Assembly (NCBI RefSeq): GCF_047663525.1
Contig: NC_092612.1
Span: 2,637,501 to 2,701,500 of the forward strand
From: Anas platyrhynchos
Taxonomy: Eukaryota > Chordata > Aves > Anseriformes > Anatidae
Direction of reading: 5' to 3'
DNA: 64,000 nt
Shown here: positions 25,901 to 37,900 of the stretch, piece by piece
Layout: every line of letters begins with the position of its first letter
Numbering within the stretch: position 1 is the first letter of the stretch
Position numbers and translations under genes: made by a program
Notes under the pieces: model-generated
Databases searched by the model: none
The model's input: only the letters and a program-made list of their open reading frames with translations
What the model was told of the DNA's origin: nothing

Positions 25901-28900
25901 AGGCTCAGCAGCTGGGAATGTGTTTTTGTTTGGGTTTGTTTTTCCCAGCTACTGAATCTCGCCCTCTCTGGCTTCTCCTCTGCTTTCCAGAAAGAATAAT
26001 CACTGGCTCCATATTCCAGTTCTTCTGCAGGATTGCAGTACAGACCCCCTGCTCCCCTAACAGAAAGCCAGTCTGCTGCCCTTCTAACCATGCTATCAGC
26101 ACATCTCGGAACAGCCAAGCGTGTGCAGCAGGCAGAGCAGGAGCAGACAGCAGGATGTGCTCCAGAGCCCTTAATTAGCTTCCCCTGGCTGGGGGCGCGG
26201 GGTCTGAAGCCGTCGGTGGTCCAGCTGAATCCGGCAGCAGAACCACACCGTTAATCCAACTGTTTTTTCTCTCCTGTATGGTTTTCCCACTTTCAGGCGG
26301 GGATGTGACTGCGAAGAATATCTGGCTGGCCGAGAACGTCCTGGAGATCCTGACGGAGCAAAGGTACGGAGCTCGGGAGGCGCTGGCAGAGGCTGGTGCC
26401 ATCAGGAGAGCGGCAGCCGGACATTAGGTGGCTGAGAGCGCACCTCAACTGCCCGCCAGGAGGGTTTGTCATCCTGCCCCCTGCACGAGAGGCAGGTTTG
26501 GGAGCAGCACTTGCAGCACCAGCTCAAGTGGGACTGCGTTGATGGGGTTTTCTGTGCAGAAGACCCCTGCATTCCCTTGATGTGTCACCAAGCACATTGT
26601 TGGCTGTGCCACGAAGCCCTCGCTCTCAAAGGGCTGTGTGTGGGAGCAAACCTACACGGGGTTTGGAGAGGGGCTGCGTGCCACGGTAGGTAGGATGCTC
26701 TGCCCGGGCTGGTGCCTGTCCCGCAGCCTCCCGCAGGTGTTGCAGGAGGGACACGGCTGTGCCGCAGCGTGCAGCACCTGGGCCGTGCCACGGCAGCACC
26801 CGGCGTGCGGAGGAGCACGCGTGGCCCCCGAGCAGCATCCCAGGAATATTTTCTTCCTGCGTTTCCTGAGCTGCGGGGGAGGTGTTCCTTTCGCAGGAGT
26901 AGGACAGAGTTAATTGCCCAAAAAGCTTCCTGTGTTTAAACAGCTCCTGCTTGGTCGGGGCTGCAACTTTAATTTGTTGGGGACGAGCCATCTGGGAAGT
27001 ATTGTCCTGTGGGTTCAGCATTGTCCTTTGTTGGCAAAGCAGCCGCTAATTGATGATAAGCAGAATTCCTAGCTGCAGCCCTCAACCGGGCAAAGTCATT
27101 ATTTTTAAATAGCCTATAGCTTTTCACCAAGCGCTGTCTATAATAGCAGCGATTCTCCTCAAATCGCTTATTACTGTGGTTAACAATCAAGTTGTTAAAG
27201 CATTTATTTGGCCACGGCTAACAGTCCTGGTGATTTGTCTCCGGGATTAGCTGTGCCGATGCGCGCTGCCGTGAGTGCCATCTAGTGCCCTGCTGCACGG
27301 GCTCGCTGTAGGAACCGTGGAGAGACCCTCCGAGATCTCTGGGCTTCTCTGACCTTTGCTCCTTGGCAGCATTTCCCCGGCTCCCTTCGTGCTAAGCTCA
27401 GCTCTTCCATTCCCAGCTGCTTCCAAGCTTTCCCCGCTGGTAACGTGGTCTCGCCGTGCGCTGTGCTGCTCGCTGCTGCCAGTCCGCGCCTCGGAACATC
27501 CCCGAAGCTCTGCTTGTCTGGCCAAAGCACGTTACAGCTCTTGCCTTGCAAACCAGTAACTGCAAACAGCTGGACTGCAGGAGAAACAGCTCCTCGCTGG
27601 TGATTCGAGTCCACATCTGGCCTCGGGTCTGCAGGAGACAGCCCAGCACACTAAATATTCGCTGAGCTCGGTCACTGAAGGAGCCTGACAGGAGCAGATG
27701 TGGAAGGAAGAGGCTCGGCCCCTGCTGAAGGTGCTGCTGGAGTGTCCGGGGAACATCCCACAGCAGCTCAGAAACCCCGCACGAGGAGAGCTGAGACCTG
27801 AGAGCGAGCCCAGGGGAGAACCTGCAGCTCTCCGCGGGGATTTACGCCCTTTGATCAGGGCGAAAGGCAGAGCTTTAATTAAAGCTACGCATGTGAAGAG
27901 CTGATGCCACGTTCAGAGTGTTGAGTGCTTGGTTTAATTAAAAGCAGTAACAACAAAGCTGCTGTTCAAGCACTGGAGGGGAGGCCACTCCACTCCCTCT
28001 CGGAAGCCAGCCGATAATTTCGCTGCTAACGGCTGCGCAGTGCTTCCCCCAAGCGTTTTCATCTCTGCCTGCTCGATCGATGAATCCTGGGGCTGTGGGT
28101 GGCTTCTGACCCCCCCCTTTGACAGCATTTTTCTTATCTGCATGGCTCTCGTTGGGAAAAGGGGGAGATGCTGACCTGACAGCCCCCAGGATCCCGGCCT
28201 TAATTACTCCCACATCCTCCCTAGACGTAACCTCGCGCTGCGCCGCCCGGCCACGCCGCCCAGCCGCCTAATTAATCAGCTCCTCGCAGCCAGCTCGATG
28301 CAGCGAGAAGAGCCTGGGAAAGCAAGCACTTGTCACGTCTTCTCGGGCTCCCCCCCGGTGATTTAGGGCAGCTGACTCATTTGCCACCGGGCTGGTGTCT
28401 CTTCAGGTGGCGGTGGCGTTGCAGCTGCCGCGCGCAGCGGTGCCACTTCTGCGGGGCTCTGATTTACGGCCGGCTGAGCCGGGAGATGCTGCGGGTTCTC
28501 CATCACGCAGGAGGCACCGAGCCGGCCTGGCCGCCCGTTCTTGGCATCCAGCACGAACAGCCAGGCTGACTCGGTCGTTTTTACGGACCGAGAGTATTTA
28601 TTGTTGCAGTTAGATAAGGGAGGGTGAGAACGCGGCACACCCAGCGGGCAGGGTGCTCGCGGGAGCCGCTGGCGGCCGCACTCTGCCACGGGAGCAGGGC
28701 TGTGGCACCCGCCCATACGACTGGGAAACAAATCTGCTCGCAGAAAGACACCAGAGCACTGCTCGGTGAGCTGCCTTGCCCTCCGAGGGTGTAGAAACAG
28801 AGCATGACCGTGCCTGTGGGCACTCGTGCTGCTGGCGAGGCTCGCCACATCCTCTCACCTCTGTCCTGCTCTGAGGGGGATGGATTCCTGTGCTGTGCTT

Positions 28901-31900
28901 TGTCCTGGTGTGATTTCCAGACCTTCTCTACGTAGCTAGATCCGTCCTCTCGCAAATCAGCACATCTCCTTCTCCCCAGCTCTCTCCTTTTGTCATTTCA
29001 GCATCCCCATAGTTGCCGCTGTGCTTTTCCTTCTGCCCGCCGTGCTGCTGGGTGGTTGAGATGGGGCAGCAGCAGCTCTTCATCCGCCCCCGAGCTGCAC
29101 GCGCTGCTCCAGCCAAGGAAAAGGGACAAGTGCTGATTTCTTTGCATCCCTGCTGCCGTGCTGCTGCTTCCCTCGGGCAGCACAAGGGGTGGCTTTCCAC
29201 TCGGCAGTGCCACGTGCCTCAGCTGCGTGCAAGGCACCTGCTTCGTGAGCAGCCCGTTGAGGCAGGCAGCGTGAAGCCATGCCCATGAGGGAAGGTCCTT
29301 TGTGCTTGTCCTGCTGCCTTGTGTCTTGCTCGGTGCTGGATGGCTGCAGAGACGGGAGGAGATGCTCCTGTGGCAGGCAGTGCTAGCGTCGAGGCCGAGT
29401 CTGTTCGTGGAGCTGCTCCCTGTGCTCACCCTGAGCACGTTATCGCTTGCAGTTGCGAATAGCTCCGCTTGTTGTGGCTCTGAGCACCTCTGTGGCCCTG
29501 GAAATCCAACCCAGCAGCTCCTGTGTGTGTGTCTGCCACCCTGCCACAGAGCTTGGGTCCGAGCCCCCAGCCGGCAGACTGCGATGGGACCCTCCATGGG
29601 GGAGGAAGGGGTGGCCTGAAATGCAGCAAGAGCTGGCACGGAGGTGGTTGTGGAGGGCAAACAGTCGGTGGGTGAATGTTCTCCGGGCTGGAGTCCCTGC
29701 CCTTGCTCCTTTCCTCAGTGCTTGGTTTCTTCTGGCCTCAGTCTCTCTCTCTGTATGTAATTTCTTGTCGTGTTTCCCTCTAAGATGTGGCTGAAAATGT
29801 TTTTTTTTCCCTTCCTTTGGCAGAGAGTGGGTACTGAAAAGCAGCATCTTGATAGCGATGGCGGTGTACACGTACCTGCGGCTCATCGTGGACCACCACG
29901 GAACATCTCAGCTCCAGGTGCTCCGCCAGAAGGAGGTGGATTTCTGCATCTCCCTCCTCCGCGAACGGGTGAGCGAACTGGGGGACGGCTGGGAGGGGAG
30001 GCCTGGCTCCCTGGGGTGGCTGTGCCTGCCTGCGTGGCGCTGCCTGTGCTCCTCGTGCCCTGCTTGTATAGAAAAAGCTGGCTCCATGGGGTCACCCCAG
30101 CGTGCACCCTGCTGGCACCGGTGCCTGGTTTGTTCCCACCGCAGGCTGTGAACAGCTTTTGAACCATTTTGAGTAGGCTGCCTCGTTCCAGCCTGTTCTA
30201 TTCAGGCCACAAGGTTTGAAACCGTTCCCTTGCTGCTGCTGTGGTGCCTCGGTGGTTGTCTCAGCTTAAAATAGCCGCAGGAATATCAGCTCCTCCCTTA
30301 GGGAGGCAGCTGGTAGCCTCGCAGGCTGGTGGAGAACATGATAGCCAGCTCCGGGCCACTCTTAGGCCATCCTGTGCAGGAGAAGCCACCAGCACCAGGT
30401 GCTGGCTGGTGTCCTTGGGCTCAGCATCCTCACCCTGCGGGCTGTGAGGTCCCCGCTGCTCCCATCCCACGCGCTGCCCGCTCTCCCCTTGCTCCGTGCT
30501 GGGCAAGAAGGACCAAGCTTCAGAGACTGGCTGCGGTCCTGGAGACAAAATGTCAGATTTATGGGCTGATTGTTTGCTTTGCAAGAGAGGGAACATTTTA
30601 AAATAGCCGTTGACCTTCCCGCCTGTCACCCTGCCTCTCAGAACCTACTAACTTCAAAAGAGGGGCAGGCTGCCAGGGGCAGGAGTGTAGATATTGTGCA
30701 AAGAGTGAATCATCTGGAGCCGGCGGTAAGGTTGAAGGACTGACTGTTCCTCCCTTCCCCTCCACCCCCCAGCGCCTTCCCCCTGCTTGGGAGCAGGTAA
30801 ACACCCGGTGAGACTTTTTCTTCTTCTTTCCCCAGTTCATGGACTGCTTCATGGTCGGCCGTGACCTCGTGCGGCTCCTGCAGAACGTCGCGAGGATACC
30901 GGAGTTTGAGCAGCTCTGGAAGGACATCATCCACAACCCGCAGGTCCTCAGCGCGCAGTTCACAGGTAGGCAGGGCCAAAGGGGTGGCCAGATCCATCCT
31001 GCCCTGCCCACGGGCAGGGAACAGCCCCCGCCGTGTCCCCAGTGGCCCCGAGCCACCCCGTGTGCCTTTGGCAGGCTGCTGACGCCGCTGTCAGTCCGTC
31101 ACAAAGCAAAACACGCCGGGCGTGGGGGCTCTTCCCAGATGCTCTCTTAGCTCTCCCTGCACGCTCTGCTCTATAATTACCCCGTGTGATCCCACCTCCG
31201 TCGGTGTCAGGCCCCACGTGGCTGTTTGCAGAGCCTCTCTCGCTGCTGACTAGGAGGAGATGCCTCCAAAGGCAGCCTGCCGCTGGCTGCAGGGGGCTTT
31301 GAGGAACTGTTGGTTTGAGGGGGACGTAAACGCAGCTGGGCCACAACTACATAACCACAATTAGTGTTTTTAATCACCTGATTTATAAGCAGAAGGCCAG
31401 AGATATAAAGTGTCTGAGTTCTTCAGACTCTCCAGAAGAGACCTCAAGGAACCAAGACGCCCAGAAGATGCAGCAGCTGACACTTTCTAAATGGGTTTTC
31501 ATTTCTCCCAGTAGCTTTCCACTCTTGGTGTGTCAAACACGCAGCTGTGAAGCACTCTGCGTAGTCTGGGTTAAAATAGATGTGATGGAGAGAGTGTTAC
31601 ATTTATAATTTTTATTGCTATAAATTATTCACTTCACTAGGGGCTGTCACATCATTATCTGTCTGCAGCAATTCGAGGGAGCCTTTGGAAACGGGGCTTT
31701 AAAGTGTTCTTTCCCCACCCCCCAGTGCCTGCTCTCCTCTCAGGGGCCATGTTAGCGTCACTTTAAAGATCTCAGATTATGCTCAGGGAAACTCGCAGCG
31801 CATCATTTGATTAAATGCTCCTTAAGCTCTGCGATCTCTGGCTTCTTCTCCATCTCCAGAACCTCTCCTGTCACGGCCGGTCTCTGCTGAGGTTTGCCAG

Positions 31901-34900
31901 CTGAAGGGCTGCAGGGACCGAGTTTTCCTCTCTGGGTGTCGGAGCTGGCTCGTGGAGGCAGAGGGGACCTGGTCCTGCCCTAAGGGAGGCTCAGCCCTGC
32001 CTCTTCCTCCAGAAGCCTTTCTATTAGAAGCATTCCCAGTTCTGTCTGGATCTGTGTACCTGCTCATGCTTTTGGAGCATCCTGGGGCATCTAACGAGCC
32101 TCCCTGTGGCTTCTCTCCCTCCCCACGCTGGTAGGGGCAGCGGTCGGGGTGATTTTCCTGGTTTGCTGTAGTTTTAACCAAACGACCCTGCAAAGCGATC
32201 CCTGACATCGGCGCTCCCGACTCGCTCTCTGCTGACAAGCAGCAAACTCCCTGTGGCTTTTGCCCTTTCTCCTGCGGTTCTGTTTTTCTCCTGTTTAGCA
32301 CCACCACCGCCAGCCCGTGGCATTGCCCGACGATACACAAAGGTGAGACAACGCCTGGGCAGTGCATGTGCTGCTGAGCGTGTCCCCGTGCAGTTCCTGC
32401 TGCGGAGCGGTGGTGTTTTACCCATGGCCTTGCAGCCCTGGGTGCGGCGGGGAGAAGCGAGCTCTTCCTGGCTGTGCACAGCAGCAGCCCCTGGGCTTTT
32501 CCTCCCCATCCTGCAGAGGACCCCGCAGCCGGCTCGGGGGGCTTCAAGCAGAATCTCATCTGTCCAGGGCACTCATCAGGGCTGTTTCCTGATTTTTGGC
32601 GCAGTTCTGGCCACGCTAATGACCCAGCAAAATAATCCCTAACCGATGTCGGTGCTCCTGACTCATTTTCTGCTGACAAGCAGCAAATTCCCCACGGCTT
32701 TTGCCCTTTCTCCCGTGGTTCTGTTTTTCCCCTGTTTCACACCACCACCAGCAGCCGGGGGCATTGCCCGATGATGCACAAAGGTGAGACAACGCCCGGG
32801 CATGATCCATAAAGCCGAGACAACGCCTGTGTCTGGCTCGTGCTTCGGAGCCTGCTCCCCAAAATAATTCCCCTGCAGTTGGCCTTTTTCATAGGACTTA
32901 TTCTTTGCCCTCTTGCCGCCTGCTGAGAGCCTGCCGTAATTGCTCTGCGAGGTGGCTGTCAGCCCCAGCAGCCGCCTGCACACACGCTCAGCTCCATGCT
33001 GCTCTGATCCAAGCCAGGCTCGCTGAGTTCTGCGCTCCCATGGCTGGGGCTCGAGCCCAGCAGCACCGAGCTCCAGGTTCAGGATCTGTCCCTCTGAGGG
33101 ACATTGTGCCAGGAGCTTTTCACCGGCGAGGTGTTCCTGTGGCCGTGCAGCTCGCTCCAGCCTTTCTCTGAGCTCTGCAGGAGCTTCCAGCCGTGCTCCC
33201 TGCTCCGAAGCTTCCCCCCAGCCGTCCCCCAGGTGCGACCTGGCTGCATGGCACGGCAAAAGCCCCCGAATGGGGAGGGCGAAGCGCACCTACTGCCTGC
33301 AGCATCCCCGGCGCCCGCCTGTCTGCGGCGGAGCTGGCGGCCTTGTAAATCCTTCAGGTCTTGTCGAGCGGCAGCAGAGCCTCTCTGCTCAGGTCATAAA
33401 TTCCTCCTCTTCCAGCTGCCCGGGAATGATGAGTGGCTCTTGCAGCCTCCCCTTCTGCTTTCCTCCCCTCTGTTCTTTACGCACGAGTTGTTTTTTTTCT
33501 TATGTCTGGTCTTCATCTTCACATCTGGGTGCCTTTACGCCAGGGGAGGAGCTGGACTTCGGTCCTGGTAGAGCCCTGGATGTGGGCTCTTTTATGCCAA
33601 CCCTGCTTTTTGGTGCCAACTGCTCCATCTGAAACTGTCGGCTGGGGTGGGACGAGTGGCAGGGACAAGTCTAAGGTCATCTTTGTGCCTCCTGGCAAGA
33701 TATGGGAGATGTACTGTGGTGGTTATAGCTTGCACCTTGGTGTCTGGGCTTCCTCACCCAGACCTTGCCCCTGCCTTCTGGTCACTGTTGTCCCCACTGA
33801 TCCCTGGACAGGAGATGTTTTAGTAGCCAAAATCATGATCTCTTTCCAATGCTTGTGGCCATAGGGAAATAGAGCTTAACGCTCTGACCTGAACCCACTG
33901 AGGACGTTGGTAAAGCCCCACGCAGATCCCGTTTGGTGCCATCCATGGCTCTGTGCAGACGCTGAGCCCCGTCTGTCTCTCCCCAGGTGTCCTGCAGCTC
34001 CTCCAGTCGAGGACTTCTCGCAAATTCCTGGCGTGTCGCCTCACCCCCGACATGGAGACCAAGCTGCTCTTCATGACCTCGCGGGTGAGTCCCTCGCACT
34101 CGCTCGGGGTCCTGTGCCAGTACGGGGGAGGAGGGTGCTCATCCTTAACGGGTCCACCCTGCACCAGCCCCGTGCCCACGTGGGGACAGGGAGCAGCACA
34201 CCCACGCCTGCTGCTGCCACGGTTCAGCAGGGAAGGTTTCTGCGGGGTGAAACGGTGCAAGCAGCTAAAAGGAAAGGGCTGTCCGGGGCTGGTGCAAGTG
34301 TTCTTAGCTTCTGGCATCTAATGGCAACGAGAGGAGGAAAGGCTGCCCAGCAGGAGCTGATGTAGCTGGGCCCGAGACATCCCTGCTATTCATTAAAAGG
34401 CACAAAACGGCTTTGCAGGGGAACATTGCTCCTGGCTGGCCGCTTTCCAAGGCGAGCGCTTTCTCTGAATGGCTGCGATGCGGTGGGTTATCAGGGCTCT
34501 GACAACAGCAGCGCTGTTCCAGAGAGGCCAGGAGCTGCGCTGTGACAGCACGGGGGTTAACCCTTATCTGTGCTCGCACGCCAGGCAGGGCTGCTCCCCC
34601 CTCGCCGGGCTGCGCCGCGTGCTGTGCGCAGGGCGTGTGGTCCCGTCCGCTCGGCTGGAGGCGCGCTGCACAATGGCCCCTTTGCTTCCTCCAGCTCTCT
34701 GCCAACGTGGGGCTGGTGGGGAAGCAGGGCGTGAAGGGGAGCCTGCCAAAAGAGGCAGCTTGCAGGAGGGCAGATGAGCCCGTTGGTGGTTCTGGTGGTT
34801 TTTTTTCTAACCTTTCCCCGAGCTCTGAGCAAAACCCGTGGCTCCCCCTTCCCCTCCAGGTGCGGTTCGGCCAGCAGAAGCGGTACCAGGACTGGTTTCA

Positions 34901-37900
34901 GCGGCAGTACCTGTCCACCCCTGACAGCCAGTCCCTGCGCTGCGACCTCATACGCTACATCTGCGGCGTGGTCCACCCCTCCAACGAGGTGCTCAGCTCC
35001 GACATCCTCCCGCGCTGGGCCATCATCGGGTGGCTGCTCACCACCTGCACGGTGAGTCCTGCGGGCCAGGGGCACCCTCGGCTCCTTCTGCCCATCCAGC
35101 AGCTCGGGGAGCACGTTCTTCCAGCACTAATCTGTAAATTATTCCCACGTAAATTGTTCCCAACCTCCAGCCAAGCCTGAGAGCGGGTCAGGGAACTGCG
35201 TGGGATCCCTTCCCCGCACGGGGAGGGTAACCTGCTGATGCTGAAAGCTGCCGGGGAGATTGGGGTTAGGTTTTGCTGGCCGGGCTGGGGGAGAGTTGCA
35301 GAGCAGCAATTAGGATGTCGGTCTTTGTTCTGGGCTCTGCATTCCAGTCCTGGCTCTGCTGCATGGTGGAGCCTTTGGGATCGGCTTTCCCAGCATGAAC
35401 TTCACCGTCTCACTTCTAGCTTGTCACGCACTTTGCTTTTGTGCCTGGACAAATCTTGGAGGCCTCTACGGTTAAAGCAGGATGTGAGAGCACACGGAGC
35501 CCGAGGCCTCCTTACAGCCTCAATCGCCCCTGCTCCCAGGCAGTTCCTTATCCCTCCCAGCACTGCACTCTGCAGCAGAAGCTGGAGAGGAGGCTGCTGC
35601 TGTGCCCATGAACGCGTGGCAGATAAGGCCAAACGAGATGTGGAGTCCAGTCCAGCACCACTGCAGGTTGTAGCCGCGCAGAGCACGTGGCTGGTGTCTC
35701 TCAGTCTCGGGGCTGCCTTGCCCTCTGCTGCTCTGCTTATTCTGGCTGGAGCTGCCTTCAGAGCAGGCAGGTTTCTTCAGGAATTTCCCACCTGGTCTGA
35801 AAACCCACCCAGAGCAGCAGCAGGAGCCCAGGGGAGCTGGAGCCAGCCCTGCCTTGTGCTGGTGGTGGGGAGAGCATCACTGCCCCTCCTTGTGCAGCAG
35901 CAGGGCCCGGCACGTTGGGTGTGCAGAGACCGGTGCTCAGCACTCACTGATTGACTTTTTTTTTTCTTCTCTAGTCCAACGTTGCTGCTTCGAATGCCAA
36001 ACTGGCCCTATTCTATGACTGGCTCTTCTTCAACCCCGAGAAGGACAGCATCATGAATATAGGTACCTGGGAGCCCATCTCTGAATGGGGTCAAAGAAGG
36101 GGTTAACGGCTTCTGGAGCTGGTGGAGACAGTGGGATCTGGTGGGGAAAGCCCAGCAGATTATCTCCAAAGAGCATCAGTTCCCTCCCCTGCCCTGAGCT
36201 CCCGGGGTCTGGCAGCTTGCAGGGGAGCTGCTCTGTTGGAGCCCCTTTTAATTGTGGCTTTTGCCACGTGGCAGCAGCAAGCCTCTTCCCCAAGGTCCGT
36301 GGCCAGTCCCAGCGTGTCCCTCCCTGCGTGCCTGGCTGCAGGGCTGTCCCCAGGCTTGGGGCACGGGAGTGGGGACCGGCAGAGCCCTGCTGCTGCCCGC
36401 AGGGAGCCTGCTTTGTGCCTGCTGCTTGAAGCCCAGATGTTATTTAGGAGCTGGATGAGGGCAGGGGTGCAGAGGAGCCAAAAGAAGGGGGTTCCCTCTG
36501 CACTGGGGGGGCAGCAGGGTGAGGGAGAGGAGGGTGTTGGTATTTTTGGGTGTTCAGCACAGTGCGACCTGCTCTCTCCTTCCAGAGCCTGCCATTCTCG
36601 TGATGCACCACTCCATGAAGCCTCACCCTGCCATCACCGCCACACTGCTGGATTTCATGTGCCGGGTGAGCCCCCCACCCCCTTGCTCCCAGGGGAGTTC
36701 CCTGGGTCGCCAAATGAGTTGTGTGACCAGGGTTGAGTGGTGGTGGCTTTGAGAGCAGGGTCCACGTGGTCCCTCTGTCACCAGTGGGACAGGGACTCCT
36801 GTCCAGCGTGAAGAGAGGATGGTGAGGAGGAAGGGAGCCCCGCGGGCCATCTCCCCGCTGCCTAAACCACCCAGCTGAGCAGAAGTCGTGCTCCAAAGAG
36901 AGCTGAGAGAGCTGGTCACTGTGCCAGCCCTTGGGGCTTGGTTTAGCCTCGTCTGCTTGCTCCTGGTGCCCAGGAGTGGAAGTGTGCTGGGCAGGAGCTG
37001 CTCCCTTAGGGATTGCAGCCGTGCTCTCCTCTGAGCCGTCCCCGCTGCCCATCGCTGGTGCTCGAATGCGTTGGGGTAGGTCGGTGCCTTCCCTCCTGTG
37101 CTGAAACTGGCTGGCTGCACAGCCTGCTCCCCGCGAGCTGCCCCTCGGTCTGTGCTGGACAGTCCCACAGGGCAGGCACCAGCAAGGCAGATGTCTTCAC
37201 TCCCCAGGGAGTTCCTGGCGCAAAGGCCGCTGCACCCCGCAGTGAGGGCATTTCAGCAATCCCTAAAGCCGGCGATAATTGAGCTGCAAAACAGTGTCAT
37301 CTCACTTCAGAGAAACAAACAAACAAAAAAAAGCTGTTCCCCCCTTCCTTTTTTTTCTTTTCCTGCATTCCTCAGTGCATCATCTGGTTTTGCACTGTGC
37401 CTCTCGATTGCGAAACAGCCCGCGGAGCAGCTCGGAATCTGCCGGCAGCCCAGAGAGCCCTTTTAACCTCCCCTTACCTATGCTAAATTACGGAGGGATT
37501 TTTCCCTGACTGATCTGCCAAGACCATAGTCAGGCACGCTGCTGTGGAGGCTCAGCTAAACGATTTGCCTCTTCAAACCAGCCACCAGGGGCTTCTGTGA
37601 GTCCGTGTGGTCTCTTGGTAAATCCAGGGCTGTTTCTGGAGCGCTGAGCCCCGGGCCCATGTGTCATTCATTAATGGGAATGCCACTGTGGGAACCCGTC
37701 TAAGACTTCCCATCTCCGCACATAAACCCTTCCAGAAGGATGAGCATTAGGAGGAAAAAGGCTTCTGAATTGTTCCCTTTGGTACCTAATGAAGTGCTTG
37801 GCCCAGCGAGGTCCCCTGGGGGTAAACAGAATCTGTTTGCCATGTTCCCCAGTCAGACCCATCACCTCCCTTTCAAAGCAAGGCCCTGCTTGGGCAGCAG

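Larger units (their letters stand above)
30966..33986. other. INTS3 intron 8 (3.0 kb)
   Basis: Besides the direct repeat, it holds an AT-rich block at about 31340-31690 with no repeat structure. No gene is seen; the long minus-strand frame across 31822-32679 is explained by the duplication and lacks any known domain. Confidence 0.55.

Noticed and set aside
31822-32679. 285-codon minus-strand frame in INTS3 intron 8 with internal similarity
   Set aside because: The similarity is the DNA tandem duplication. No known domain, and the frame is not preserved through the repeat in a coding-like way.
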